A DNA stretch of 14,625 nucleotides from an uncultured Methylococcaceae bacterium (lineage in GTDB: Bacteria > Pseudomonadota > Gammaproteobacteria > Methylococcales > Methylomonadaceae). Both the position numbers and the translations under genes were made by a program. The stretch lies in NCBI GenBank assembly GCA_903939355.1, contig CAJAHC010000456.1, forward strand, positions 1-14,625, given 5' to 3'. The notes under the pieces were generated by a model, which saw only the letters and a list, made by a program, of their open reading frames with translations, was not told the origin of the DNA and ran no database searches. Shown one piece after another: positions 1-7,879 of this stretch (its first letter is position 1; each line of letters begins with the position of its first letter).

Positions 1-259
1 CTTTTAAAGATTTACCAGCCTTAAATGAAGGAATTTTTGCGGCCTTAATTGTAATTTCTTCTCCAGATTGTGGATTACGTCCTTTACGTTCTGCTCTATC
101 TTTAACAGAATACGTTCCAAAGCCCACTAAAGCAACTGAATCGCCTTTGCTCAAAGCACCGGTGACCGCACCAAGAAAGCCATCCAAGGCACGTCCAGCA
201 TCTGCCTTAGTTAAACCAGCTGAGTCTGCAATAGCATCAATAAGTTCCGATTTATTCAT
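1..259 (-). CDS. hupB: DNA-binding protein HU-beta (3' end cut by window)
   Basis: HU is a small dimeric nucleoid protein that bends and compacts DNA. The minus strand from the ATG at 257-259 gives 86 codons starting [20 protein letters not shown], and the visible part ends in SFKAGKSLK. The HU family is about 90 residues, so only about four C-terminal residues and the stop lie outside. The conserved [22 protein letters not shown] segment, around residues 44-65, is the start of the DNA-binding arm, and the GRNPQ turn is intact. A purine-rich Shine-Dalgarno (AGGGGGA) sits 3-4 nt before the ATG. The position downstream of lon is the standard gammaproteobacterial lon-hupB order. hupB has its own promoter, annotated separately, so it need not depend on lon read-through. 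The identification is secure. The beta rather than alpha assignment rests on the lon neighbourhood. Confidence 0.96.
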   Translation of the reverse strand, partial: MNKSELIDAIADSAGLTKADAGRALDGFLGAVTGALSKGDSVALVGFGTYSVKDRAERKGRNPQSGEEITIKAAKIPSFKAGKSLK

Positions 260-352
260 TATTCCCCCTAAGGAAGTTAATTATTAAAATTACAAAAGCC
301 TTATGCTTAGATTTTTTAATGTAAAAAATTGCTAAAATCAAAAGGACAGGTA

Positions 353-382
353 TTTATATCAATAGCTACAACATAGTGTCAA
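353..382 (-). promoter_or_regulatory. Candidate sigma70 promoter of hupB
   Basis: On the minus strand a perfect -35 box TTGACA (377-382) is followed by an 18-nt spacer and TATAAA (353-358). Transcription would begin near 346, giving a leader of about 87 nt before the HU start codon. It lies between the lon stop and hupB, in the right orientation. A second, weaker pair (TTGATT at 336-341, 17 nt, TAAAAA at 313-318) could be a further hupB promoter. Box matching only; no start site is known. Confidence 0.6.
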
Positions 383-388
383 GCTTTT

Positions 389-419
389 AAACCGCCGGAG
401 GCTATGTTTTTTGCGGTTT
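389..419 (-). terminator. Possible weak terminator hairpin after lon
   Basis: AAACCGC (389-395) and GCGGTTT (413-419) can form a 7-bp stem with a 17-nt loop, about 35 nt past the lon stop. On the minus strand the stem ends in TTT followed by AAAAGC, so the U tract is short. It is the only obvious candidate for stopping lon transcripts before the hupB promoter, but it may be leaky or not a terminator at all. Confidence 0.3.
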
Positions 420-452
420 TGCGGAGAAAACATCAAAAACAGCTTAATATGG

Positions 453-2885
453 CTAATGTGCCATTACGCCTTGTTGTATTTTTTTGCCTGTTTCCGGCTC
501 TATTTTCCCTTGTTCTTTATCCATTTCTTTTGCATTGGCAATGGGCATATATTGCAAAGCTACGGCTAACACCTCATCTATCCAGTTAACAGGCCTAATA
601 TCAAGATTCTGTTTTATATTATCAGGTATTTCTGCCAAGTCCTTTTCATTATCAGCAGGAATCAAAACAATTGTTATACCACCACGATGAGCCGCTAACA
701 GCTTTTCTTTTAGCCCACCTATAGGAAGCACTTCTCCACGGAGAGTAATCTCACCTGTCATAGCAACATTAGCTCGCACAGGTATTTTAGTTAAGGCCGA
801 GATAATAGCGGTACACATTCCAATCCCAGCACTAGGACCATCTTTTGGCGTTGCACCTTCAGGAACATGAATATGAATATCATTTTTCTGAAAAACCTCA
901 TTATCTATTCCTAATAACTCTGAACGACTTCTAACTACGGTCATCGCAGCTTCAATGGATTCTTTCATCACATCACCGAGCTTACCGGTTGCAGAATGCT
1001 TCCCTTTACCTGGAATCACCGCCGTTTCAATAGTTAATAATTCTCCACCTACTTCCGTCCAAGCCAACCCGGTAACCTGGCCAATTTGATCTTGCTCTTC
1101 AGCAAGCCCATAACTAAAACGCCTAACGCCTAAATAATCATTAAGATTCTCAGGGCTAATCAATATTTTAGTTTTTTCAGTGCTTAGCAACAATCCTTTA
1201 ACTACTTTACGACAAATTTTTGAGACATCTCTTTCAAGATTACGAACACCGGCTTCGCGAGAGTAATACCTGATCATATCTCGTACTGCAGCTTTTGATA
1301 TCTCTATTTCATAATCTTTAAGACCATTATTCTTTATCTGCTTTGGAATTAAATAACGAATAGCAATATTTATTTTTTCATCTTCAGTGTAACCGGCAAG
1401 ACGAATAACCTCCATTCTATCCAATAATGCAGAAGGAATATTCATGGTGTTAGCCGTAGCGACAAACATTACATCAGACAGATCAAAGTCTACCTCAAGG
1501 TAATGATCTGAAAAGGTATGATTTTGCTCAGGATCCAACACCTCTAATAAGGCTGATGCTGGATCTCCACGAAAATCAGCGGCCATTTTATCGATCTCAT
1601 CGAGTAAAAACATTGGATTTCTCGTTTTTACTTTAGCTAAGTTCTGCAGAATTTTACCGGGCATAGAGCCTATATAAGTTCGCCTATGACCACGTATTTC
1701 TGCTTCATCCCTAACGCCACCTAAAGCCATACGCACATAAATACGATTAGTTGCTCTCGCGATAGATTCACCTAATGATGTCTTACCAACTCCTGGCGGC
1801 CCCACTAAACATAAAATCGGCCCCTTAAGTTGCTTTACCCTTTGTTGCACAGCGAGATATTCAAGGATACGTTCTTTTACTTTCTCCAAGCCATAATGTT
1901 CTGCCTCTAGCACCTGCTCGGCAATTTTCAAATCATGACTGACTTTTGTCTTCTTCTTCCAAGGTACATTGACCATCCAATCAATATAATTTCGCACCAC
2001 AGTTGCTTCAGCAGACATTGCCGGCATTAATTTAAGCTTATTAAGCTCAGTGTCTGCTTTTTTCTTGGCTTCTTTTGACATGCCAGCATTGGCGATCTTT
2101 TTTTCCAGCTCTTCAATTTCATTAGGTACATCGTCCATGTCTCCCAATTCTTTTTGAATCGCTTTCATCTGCTCGTTTAGATAATATTCCCTTTGATTTT
2201 TCTCCATCTGCTGCTTAACACGCACACGAATTTTTTTCTCCATCTCCAGAAGGTCTACCTCTCCTTCCATTAAGGCCATTAAACCTTCCAACCTTTTTTC
2301 AATATCGGCAGTTTCCAGTACTGTTTGTTTTTCACTGACCTTTAAGGACATGTGGGCGGCCATAGTATCTGCAAGACGACTTGAATCATCGATGCCTGCC
2401 AATGCATTCAGTACTTCTGGAGGAATCTTACTATTTAATTTAACGTATTGATCAAATGTATTTATTACTGCCCGCTGTAAAACATCTCGCTCTTTTTCAG
2501 ATAAACTAAAGACATCATCAATTTTTTCTACTGCTGCTGAAAAAAAACTCCCCGTTTCTTTATAAAGAAGAACCTTGGATCTTTGGATTCCTTCAACAAG
2601 AACTTTAACGGTGCCATCAGGCAATTTCAACAATTGTAAAATATTCGCCAACGTACCAATTTCATAAAGATCAGTAAACTCCGGCTCATCTACTTCAGCT
2701 TCTTTTTGTGCTACCAACAATATTTGTTTATTGTCTTTCATAGCAACATCAAGAGCATCAATAGAACGCTGTCTACCTACAAATAAAGGGATGACCATAT
2801 GTGGATAGACGACAACATCCCTAAGTGGCAACACCGGAATCAAGTTATCTTTTGCGTCTACATCATTCATTTCATGCGTTTCCAT
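453..2885 (-). CDS. lon: ATP-dependent protease Lon (La)
   Basis: Lon is a cytoplasmic homo-hexameric AAA+ serine protease that unfolds and degrades damaged and short-lived regulatory proteins. The 810-residue product has the full LonA layout. The N-terminal substrate-binding domain begins at about residue 14 ([16 protein letters not shown]) and leads into a charged coiled-coil region at about 195-290. The AAA+ module has Walker A GPPGVGKT (362-369) and Walker B FLLDEID (426-432). The protease domain has the Ser-Lys dyad S685 (in DGPSAG) and K728 (in GGLKEK), 43 residues apart as in E. coli Lon. The product is about 25 residues longer than E. coli Lon, the excess being a charged C-terminal tail. 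The ATG at 2885 has AAGG 8 nt upstream; an ATG five codons later is a less likely alternative. It is separated from clpX by a strong terminator and has its own candidate promoters. Confidence 0.98.
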   Translation of the reverse strand: METHEMNDVDAKDNLIPVLPLRDVVVYPHMVIPLFVGRQRSIDALDVAMKDNKQILLVAQKEAEVDEPEFTDLYEIGTLANILQLLKLPDGTVKVLVEGIQRSKVLLYKETGSFFSAAVEKIDDVFSLSEKERDVLQRAVINTFDQYVKLNSKIPPEVLNALAGIDDSSRLADTMAAHMSLKVSEKQTVLETADIEKRLEGLMALMEGEVDLLEMEKKIRVRVKQQMEKNQREYYLNEQMKAIQKELGDMDDVPNEIEELEKKIANAGMSKEAKKKADTELNKLKLMPAMSAEATVVRNYIDWMVNVPWKKKTKVSHDLKIAEQVLEAEHYGLEKVKERILEYLAVQQRVKQLKGPILCLVGPPGVGKTSLGESIARATNRIYVRMALGGVRDEAEIRGHRRTYIGSMPGKILQNLAKVKTRNPMFLLDEIDKMAADFRGDPASALLEVLDPEQNHTFSDHYLEVDFDLSDVMFVATANTMNIPSALLDRMEVIRLAGYTEDEKINIAIRYLIPKQIKNNGLKDYEIEISKAAVRDMIRYYSREAGVRNLERDVSKICRKVVKGLLLSTEKTKILISPENLNDYLGVRRFSYGLAEEQDQIGQVTGLAWTEVGGELLTIETAVIPGKGKHSATGKLGDVMKESIEAAMTVVRSRSELLGIDNEVFQKNDIHIHVPEGATPKDGPSAGIGMCTAIISALTKIPVRANVAMTGEITLRGEVLPIGGLKEKLLAAHRGGITIVLIPADNEKDLAEIPDNIKQNLDIRPVNWIDEVLAVALQYMPIANAKEMDKEQGKIEPETGKKIQQGVMAH

Positions 2886-2920
2886 AAGCGGAACCTTTTA
2901 ACATTTTTTAGATTAGGTAA

Positions 2921-2948
2921 TTATGGGGGCGCTAATTTAAATAGCAAG
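2921..2948 (-). promoter_or_regulatory. Candidate sigma32 (heat-shock) promoter of lon
   Basis: On the minus strand CTTGCT (2943-2948) is followed after 13 nt by CCCCCATAA (2921-2929). This resembles the heat-shock consensus CTTGAA, 13-17 nt, CCCCATnT, with a strong C-rich -10 and a 4/6 -35. It would start transcription about 30 nt before the lon ATG. E. coli lon is a known sigma32 target, so the location makes biological sense. The inference is from motif and context only. Confidence 0.5.
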
Positions 2949-2953
2949 GATAT

Positions 2954-2983
2954 ATAATATTGAAGCACCTGACTCTATGTCAG
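2954..2983 (-). promoter_or_regulatory. Candidate sigma70 promoter of lon
   Basis: On the minus strand CTGACA (2978-2983) is followed by 18 nt and TATTAT (2954-2959); each box matches 5 of 6 consensus bases. It lies upstream of the heat-shock-like element and downstream of the clpX terminator, so it could supply basal lon expression. A 5-bp-arm inverted repeat (CTGAC at 2969-2973, GTCAG at 2979-2983) overlaps the -35 box; it may be chance. Confidence 0.45.
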
Positions 2984-3054
2984 AAAAATAACTAACCCTC
3001 ACTAAAGCAATGCTTGAGCAAAGAATATTTAGCGCTTTGTCACAATTATTTCAC

Positions 3055-3089
3055 AAAAAAAAGGAGCTTTATTATTAAAGCTCCTTTTT
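3055..3089 (-). terminator. Rho-independent terminator of clpX
   Basis: A perfect 14-bp stem (3058-3071 with 3076-3089, loop TTAT) begins 17 nt past the clpX stop codon. The GC-rich core is GGAGC/GCTCC. On the minus strand the core is followed by eight Ts (complement of 3055-3062), a classic intrinsic terminator. The plus strand carries five Ts on the other side, so it could also act in that direction, but no plus-strand gene precedes it. Confidence 0.88.
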
Positions 3090-3105
3090 GTAAGCCGACA
3101 TAAAA

Positions 3106-4380
3106 CTAGGACTCTGAAACAGCCATTTTATTTTCGGCTTCATAAACCAAAAGTGGCTCAGATTGCCCTAAAATAACGCTTTCATCGATTACCACCTTAA
3201 CAATATTATCTGCCGATGGTAGTTCGTACATGGTGTTCAGCAAAACATTTTCTACGATGGTCCTCAAGCCTCTAGCGCCCGTTTTCCTTTCCATTGCTTT
3301 ACGAGCAATTGCACTTAAGGAATCTTCACGGAACTCAAGTTCAGCCCCTTCCATCTCAAATAAATGCTTATACTGCTTGGTTAATGCGTTTTTCGGCTCA
3401 GTCAGTATTTGCACTAAGGCCTGCTCATCCAGTTCTTCTAAAGTTGCTATAATCGGCAAACGACCAACAAACTCAGGAATCAAGCCATATTTTATTAAAT
3501 CTTCTGATTCAACTTCTGCAAACAATTGACCAATGTTTTTAGACTCATCTTTAGTTTTTACATCTGCTGAAAATCCTATGCCACCTTTTTCTGAACGTGC
3601 TTTAATAACACGATCCAGGCCGGCAAAAGCACCACCAACTATAAACAAAATATTAGCCGTATTAACCTGTAAAAACTCACCCTGCGGATGCTTACGACCA
3701 CCTTGTGGCGGCACAGAAGCAATAGTACCTTCAATTAACTTTAACAGAGCTTGTTGAACGCCCTCACCTGAAACATCACGGGTAATAGAAGGGTTGTCAG
3801 ATTTCCTTGAAATCTTATCAATTTCATCAATGTAAACAATGCCTGTTTCAGCCTTTTCGACATCATAATCACATTTTTGCAAAATTTTCTGAATGATATT
3901 TTCTACATCTTCACCCACATAACCCGCCTCAGTCAATGTGGTGGCATCAGCAATGGTAAATGGAACATCCAGCAAACGCGCCAACGTCTCCGCTAGCAAA
4001 GTCTTACCTGAACCTGTAGGTCCAATCAATAAAATATTACTTTTAGCTAATTCAACAGAATCTTTTTTCGACTTACTGCGTAACCTTTTATAGTGATTAT
4101 AAACAGCCACAGCCAATATTTTTTTTGCGCGATCCTGGCCAATCACATAGCCGTCAAGCTCTTCTTTTATTTCTTTTGGCTTAGGGAGTTTATTGCCGCC
4201 AAAAGAAGAAGAGTCGTCCTGCAACTCGTCTTTTATAATGTCGTTACAAAGCTCTACACATTCATCACAAACATAAACTGAAGGTCCCGCAATAAGCTTT
4301 CTTACTTCATGCTGGCTCTTTCCACAAAAGGAACAATAAAGTAATTTATCACCGTCTTTGTCGTTTTTATCATTACTCAT
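3106..4380 (-). CDS. clpX: ATP-dependent Clp protease ATP-binding subunit ClpX
   Basis: ClpX is a hexameric AAA+ unfoldase that recognises tagged substrates and threads them into ClpP. All family landmarks are present in 424 residues. The N-terminal zinc-binding domain has C16, C19, C38 and C41 as two CX2C pairs. Walker A is GPTGSGKT (120-127), the substrate-gripping pore loop is GYVGE (153-157) and Walker B is IVYIDEID (181-188). The RKH loop is at 229-231 and the IGF tripeptide that docks on ClpP is at 268-270. The sensor-2 motif is GARGLR (368-373). The length equals that of E. coli ClpX. A good Shine-Dalgarno (CAGGAG) lies about 7 nt before the ATG. It follows clpP by 82 bp, which contain a candidate promoter, and ends at a strong terminator, so clpP-clpX is probably one unit with an optional internal start. 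Confidence 0.98.
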   Translation of the reverse strand: MSNDKNDKDGDKLLYCSFCGKSQHEVRKLIAGPSVYVCDECVELCNDIIKDELQDDSSSFGGNKLPKPKEIKEELDGYVIGQDRAKKILAVAVYNHYKRLRSKSKKDSVELAKSNILLIGPTGSGKTLLAETLARLLDVPFTIADATTLTEAGYVGEDVENIIQKILQKCDYDVEKAETGIVYIDEIDKISRKSDNPSITRDVSGEGVQQALLKLIEGTIASVPPQGGRKHPQGEFLQVNTANILFIVGGAFAGLDRVIKARSEKGGIGFSADVKTKDESKNIGQLFAEVESEDLIKYGLIPEFVGRLPIIATLEELDEQALVQILTEPKNALTKQYKHLFEMEGAELEFREDSLSAIARKAMERKTGARGLRTIVENVLLNTMYELPSADNIVKVVIDESVILGQSEPLLVYEAENKMAVSES

Positions 4381-4429
4381 AAATCAGCTCCTGAAAACAT
4401 CAAAATGATATTTTAACTTTCGAATACTC

Positions 4430-4458
4430 AACATATCGAAATACCAAAATAATATCAA
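4430..4458 (-). promoter_or_regulatory. Candidate internal promoter for clpX
   Basis: In the clpP-clpX gap the minus strand carries TTGATA (4453-4458, 5/6), 17 nt, then TATGTT (4430-4435, 4/6). The -35 box begins 5 nt beyond the clpP stop codon, and initiation near 4423 would leave a leader of roughly 40 nt with the clpX Shine-Dalgarno in it. AT-rich DNA gives such matches by chance, so this is only moderately supported. Confidence 0.35.
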
Positions 4459-4462
4459 GCCC

Positions 4463-5110
4463 TTATAAATCAGAAGCCGAGGTTCTAGACGTTAATACTT
4501 TATCTATCAAACCGTAGCTTACAGCATCATCAGAACTTAAAAAATTATCTCTATCAGTATCTTGCTGAACTTTCTCTAAAGGTTGACCTGTATGAAAAGC
4601 TAATATTTTATTAAGCTTATCTCTTATTAACAAAATTTCTTTAGCATGAATATCAAAGTCAGAAGCTTGACCCTGAAATCCACCTAACGGTTGATGAATC
4701 ATCATTCTTGAGTGCGGCAAACAAAATCGCTTATCTTTAGCTCCACCTGTTAATAATAACGCACCCATGCTAGCTGCCTGACCTATACATAGAGTACTTA
4801 CATCAGGCTTGATAAACTGCATGGTGTCATAAATTGACATCCCTGCCGTAACTGACCCACCTGGCGAATTGATATACAAATGAATATCTTTATCAGGATT
4901 TTCCGATTCCAAAAAAAGCAACTGAGCGACCACTAAGTTAGCCATGTAATCTTCAACTTGACCCACTAAAAAAATCACCCGTTCTTTTAAAAGTCTTGAA
5001 TAAATATCAAAAGAACGCTCGCCTCTTGCGGTTTGTTCGATAACGATAGGAACTAACCCACCAGCGGCCTCCAGAGCCCTTGCTTGATTCATTACATGCT
5101 GCTTATACAT
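4463..5110 (-). CDS. clpP: ATP-dependent Clp protease proteolytic subunit ClpP
   Basis: ClpP forms the double-heptameric barrel protease fed by ClpX or ClpA. The catalytic triad is visible as S114 (in GQAASMGA), H139 (in MIHQPLGG) and D188 (in DTDRDNF), with the same spacing as in E. coli ClpP. The mature protein probably starts near residue 18, where LVPIVIEQ aligns with the processed E. coli N-terminus, leaving a propeptide of about 17 residues. The ATG at 5110 lies only 8 nt from the tig stop codon, with a weak Shine-Dalgarno (ATAGG) overlapping that stop, which suggests translational coupling. Met7 is an alternative start and would shorten the propeptide to about 11 residues. The 215-residue length is slightly above E. 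coli (207). Confidence 0.98.
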   Translation of the reverse strand: MYKQHVMNQARALEAAGGLVPIVIEQTARGERSFDIYSRLLKERVIFLVGQVEDYMANLVVAQLLFLESENPDKDIHLYINSPGGSVTAGMSIYDTMQFIKPDVSTLCIGQAASMGALLLTGGAKDKRFCLPHSRMMIHQPLGGFQGQASDFDIHAKEILLIRDKLNKILAFHTGQPLEKVQQDTDRDNFLSSDDAVSYGLIDKVLTSRTSASDL

Positions 5111-5118
5111 TGAGAAAC

Positions 5119-6420
5119 CTATCGCTGTTGCTTATCCATAACATCATTAAAATTAACCGTCTCATCAGATACTTTTGCCTGTCCAACTAACCATTCAACT
5201 ACCTGATCTTCCAAAACCATCTGTTGAACCTCATTCAGGCGACTTTCATCAGAGTAATACCAAGCCACGACATCTTCAGGACGCTCATAACTTTTCGCCA
5301 TATCTTCTATGGTTGAGCGAACTTTATCATTATCTAATTTAATAGACTCTTTTTGGATAACTTCACCTAAAATTAGACCCAATGCAACACGGCGCTTAGC
5401 CTGGTCTTCAAAAGAATCTCTAGGTAACTTTAAATCTTCCAACTTCATTTTCTGTCTTTTAGCAGTTTCTATATAAGGTTTCATCAAACTTTCAATTTCG
5501 ACATCAACCAATGTATTAGGCACTGTTAATTTAACTTTTCCATATAACGCATCCATCACCGAGCTTTTTAACTTGCTTCGCAATGCCTGATCCAACTCTC
5601 GCTGCATATTATTTTTAACATCAGCACGAAAAGACTCAATCAAACCATCTTCAATGCCATATGCCTTAATGAACGCCTCATCAATCTCAGCTAATACCGG
5701 CTCTTCAACTTCGACCACATCAACTTCAAATTCAGCAGCTTTACCTGCTAACTTTTCGTTACCGTAGTCTTCCGGAAAATTCAAAATAAATGTCTTATGG
5801 GCGCCTGCAGTAAGCCCCAGTAGATTATCTTCAAATCCTGAAATCATTTTTTTCTGGCCACAAATGACCTTAAAATCCTCCAATTTTCCATCAGTAAAGT
5901 TCTCGCCTTCAGAAGTCCCTGAAAAGCTGATAGTCACATTATCACTATTTTGAGCTGGACGATCGACAACGCGCCAAGTTTGCTTTTGAACCCTTAACTT
6001 CTCAATCATGCCATCAACATCAGTGTCGCTGACACTCGAAAGAGGACGTACTATTTCAAGCTCGTCAATGCCTTTAAGTGAAATTTCAGGATAAACCTCA
6101 AAAACCGCTGTATATTTAAATCCGTCAATTTCATCCAGCGGCTGAATATGTGGGTGTCCAGCAGGCTTTAAGTCCTGTCCTTCCAAGGCATCATAATAAG
6201 TATCTTTTATCAAATCACCGGCAATTTCACCACGCACCCGCTCGCCATACATTTTCTTAACGACTTCTTGCGGAACCTTACCAGGGCGAAAACCATCAAT
6301 TTTAATTTCGCGTGCTAACGACTTCAATCGATCTGCCATCTTTTTCTGAACAACGGCTTCCGGGATACAAACAGTCATGGTTCTGCTTAATTCTGATGTC
6401 TTTTCGACAGAAACTTGCAT
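5119..6420 (-). CDS. tig: Trigger factor, ribosome-associated chaperone/prolyl isomerase
   Basis: Trigger factor docks at the ribosomal exit tunnel and shields nascent chains. The ribosome-binding signature GFRPGKVP is at residues 43-50. The FKBP-like peptidyl-prolyl isomerase domain spans about 158-245, from [16 protein letters not shown] to the [11 protein letters not shown] strand. The remaining helical C-terminal domain forms the chaperone cradle. The 433-residue length matches E. coli (432). A clear Shine-Dalgarno (GAGG, 7 nt from ATG) fixes the start. No convincing promoter lies in the 101 nt between the tRNA-Leu gene and the ATG, so tig may be transcribed from the tRNA promoter. It is followed after 8 nt by clpP, a much tighter junction than in E. 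coli. Confidence 0.98.
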   Translation of the reverse strand: MQVSVEKTSELSRTMTVCIPEAVVQKKMADRLKSLAREIKIDGFRPGKVPQEVVKKMYGERVRGEIAGDLIKDTYYDALEGQDLKPAGHPHIQPLDEIDGFKYTAVFEVYPEISLKGIDELEIVRPLSSVSDTDVDGMIEKLRVQKQTWRVVDRPAQNSDNVTISFSGTSEGENFTDGKLEDFKVICGQKKMISGFEDNLLGLTAGAHKTFILNFPEDYGNEKLAGKAAEFEVDVVEVEEPVLAEIDEAFIKAYGIEDGLIESFRADVKNNMQRELDQALRSKLKSSVMDALYGKVKLTVPNTLVDVEIESLMKPYIETAKRQKMKLEDLKLPRDSFEDQAKRRVALGLILGEVIQKESIKLDNDKVRSTIEDMAKSYERPEDVVAWYYSDESRLNEVQQMVLEDQVVEWLVGQAKVSDETVNFNDVMDKQQR

Positions 6421-6521
6421 TTCTTTACCTCACACATTTTATAGAAGATTTATTTGATACCGCTAGACGGTCTAATTTAAAGCTGAAGATAGAGTAAATA
6501 TGCTCTATTTATAGAATTGGG

Positions 6522-6606
6522 TGGTGCGAATGGAGAGACTCGAACTCTCACAGGATAACCTACTGGAACCTAAATCCAGCGCGTCTACCAGTTCCGCCAC
6601 ATTCGC
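6522..6606 (-). tRNA. tRNA-Leu, anticodon UAG
   Basis: The minus strand folds as an 85-nt class II tRNA. The acceptor stem is GCGAATG (5') with CATTCGC (3'), followed by discriminator A and an encoded CCA (6522-6524). The D-arm holds GGCGGAACTGGTAGACGC. The anticodon stem is CTGGA/TCCAG around the loop TTTAGGT, giving anticodon TAG, which reads CUA and related leucine codons. A long variable arm follows, as expected for leucine. The T-arm is GAGAG-TTCGAGT-CTCTC. It lies just upstream of tig on the same strand. Confidence 0.96.
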
Positions 6607-6623
6607 ACGATAATGAACGGATT

Positions 6624-6652
6624 ATTATAATTATTAGAGCCCTAGATAACAA
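6624..6652 (-). promoter_or_regulatory. Sigma70-type promoter of tRNA-Leu (and perhaps tig)
   Basis: On the minus strand TTGTTA (6647-6652, 4/6) is followed by exactly 17 nt and a perfect TATAAT (6624-6629). The predicted start, near 6617, is about 10 nt before the mature tRNA 5' end, the usual arrangement for a tRNA gene. It lies beyond the stop codon of the radical SAM gene. As tig lacks a clear promoter, this one may serve the tRNA-tig-clpP transcript. Confidence 0.65.
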
Positions 6653-6678
6653 GCTAAAAATTTAAATTATATAAACAA

Positions 6679-7533
6679 TTACAAGTTCACAGACACATCA
6701 AACCCTAAAAAACGAATATCAGCCGCTAAGTTATTTAATATTTCAGCCGAGATGGGCTTTAATCTTATTGCCTCTGGCTGCTGGGAAGGCCTTGCTATGG
6801 TGTACAATAAAATGGCTTGTAAATTACATCCTCTAGTTTTTATATCCTTTACTAAATCGAGATAAGCACGCTTTTCTTTTTCAGAAAACCCTCGGCCATC
6901 ATAATCAAATATGCATGTTTGTAATTTTGTTGCGCAGAGTTTCGACGAAATCATCAAATTATTTACACTTGCCAGGCAACTTTGTGCAGTGTTGTTAACC
7001 AAAGCCCTGCCCTCTTCGCTGGCACTATCAAACTTAAACCAGACTTCTCCACCATAAGCACTTAAAATCTTTAAACCAGCCTGAACCCGAGGCTGATGCA
7101 CCAAACTCCCATTAGTGATTAAAACGTAATTACTACGTGGAAACACTCCCACTTCTGTAGCTACCTTACCAATTAACTCTACCGCCCTCGCAAATTCCTT
7201 TAAGCTAGTAGGCTCACCATTACCTGCGATAGCGATATCTTTAATTGATCGCTTATCTTCGTCAACCTGGAAGCGGTCATAAAAATCGCCCTGTAATACA
7301 TCATCGAGAAAAAACCTCAACTCATCTTCCAATAATTTGAAATCCATCTCAGGTGCAGCGCCAATTTTTAAATCTGCTACTTGACAATAGACACAGCGCC
7401 AATTACAGGCATTATTGGTATTAAAATTTACACCAATAGACAAGCCACCCATACGCCTTGATATCACCGGATAAACATACTTTAACCCAACAATATCAGA
7501 ACAATGATTGGTTGTTGTTAATTTTGACGTCAT
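6679..7533 (-). CDS. Radical SAM protein of unknown function (COG0731-like)
   Basis: The 284-residue product carries a radical SAM cluster motif: CNWRCVYC places C43, C47 and C50 in the CX3CX2C pattern that binds a [4Fe-4S] cluster and S-adenosylmethionine. IAGNGEPT (residues 102-109) is the glycine-rich GGE-type motif that contacts SAM. Later segments (VLITNGSLV, EVWFKFDSASEEGRALVN) fit the rest of a partial TIM barrel. The architecture recalls the COG0731 group (wyosine-synthase-like radical SAM proteins), but bacteria do not generally make wyosine, so the substrate cannot be named. The start at 7533 has only a weak upstream AAG/GAG signal. It stands alone between a tRNA gene and a divergent lipoprotein gene, with no partner protein to hint at its role. 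The superfamily call is secure; the function is not. Confidence 0.85.
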   Translation of the reverse strand: MTSKLTTTNHCSDIVGLKYVYPVISRRMGGLSIGVNFNTNNACNWRCVYCQVADLKIGAAPEMDFKLLEDELRFFLDDVLQGDFYDRFQVDEDKRSIKDIAIAGNGEPTSLKEFARAVELIGKVATEVGVFPRSNYVLITNGSLVHQPRVQAGLKILSAYGGEVWFKFDSASEEGRALVNNTAQSCLASVNNLMISSKLCATKLQTCIFDYDGRGFSEKEKRAYLDLVKDIKTRGCNLQAILLYTIARPSQQPEAIRLKPISAEILNNLAADIRFLGFDVSVNL

Positions 7534-7820
7534 ATCTCAACTTAGGAATGATTTTAATTACCCTATTCTACTTAGTTACGTCGCTTTTACTTAATTTTTT
7601 GCATAGCTCCTTTCAGTTTATAAACCTGCCAACTCAACTATTCTGCCTACCCAACCCCTAACGACAATCAGGCTAATAATTAAATGGTGTCGCCCAAAAA
7701 ACTCGACCTCTATAGCTTTAGCCATAAATCTAAAAATAGTCAGCTTCCTTGTCACCCATTAACCTATCAACTAGTCTTTCTTTAACAGCCTTCTTTATTA
7801 CCAACCAATCAATACAAAAC
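7534..7820. other. AT-rich intergenic stretch, no gene seen
   Basis: This divergent spacer between the radical SAM gene (minus) and the FlgO-like lipoprotein gene (plus) should hold both promoters. I found no convincing -35/-10 pair for either gene. A short hydrophobic reading frame from 7548 (37 codons, plus) lacks a properly spaced ribosome-binding site. No tRNA or riboswitch-like conserved core was recognised. Confidence 0.5.
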
Positions 7821-7856
7821 TATCCAAGGCATTGGCTTAAGTCAATGCCTTGGATA
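7821..7856. repeat. 36-bp near-perfect palindrome in the lipoprotein gene leader
   Basis: Arms TATCCAAGGCATTG (7821-7834) and CAATGCCTTGGATA (7843-7856) are exact 14-bp complements. The centre GCTTAAGT is itself palindromic apart from one G/T pair. As RNA it would form a stem of about 16 bp closed by a UUAA loop, ending 23 nt before the lipoprotein ATG and 13 nt before its Shine-Dalgarno. The plus strand has no T tract after it. The minus strand has GTTTTG, but no minus-strand gene ends here. It may be an mRNA-stabilising or regulatory hairpin, or a large operator. Confidence 0.8.
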
Positions 7857-7879
7857 AATTAGACCTAAGGAAATATAGT

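Noticed and set aside
404..690. Plus-strand reading frames of 61 and 68 codons
   Set aside because: They lie antisense to the 3' end of lon and have no family resemblance; the lon frame fully explains this DNA.
3230..4281. Three plus-strand reading frames opposite clpX
   Set aside because: Antisense shadows of a complete, motif-verified clpX gene.
6436..6444. TATAAAAT on the minus strand just before tig as a -10 box
   Set aside because: It would start transcription about 9 nt from the ATG, cutting into the Shine-Dalgarno, and no -35 sits at the right distance.
7548..7661. Short hydrophobic plus-strand frame (37 codons) as a small membrane protein
   Set aside because: AGGA directly abuts the ATG with no spacing, there is no recognisable family, and AT-rich spacers often encode such hydrophobic strings by chance.
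7850..7879. Earlier ATG for the FlgO-like lipoprotein, adding 10 residues
   Set aside because: It lies inside the palindrome, lacks a ribosome-binding site and would put a charged extension before a normal lipoprotein signal peptide.
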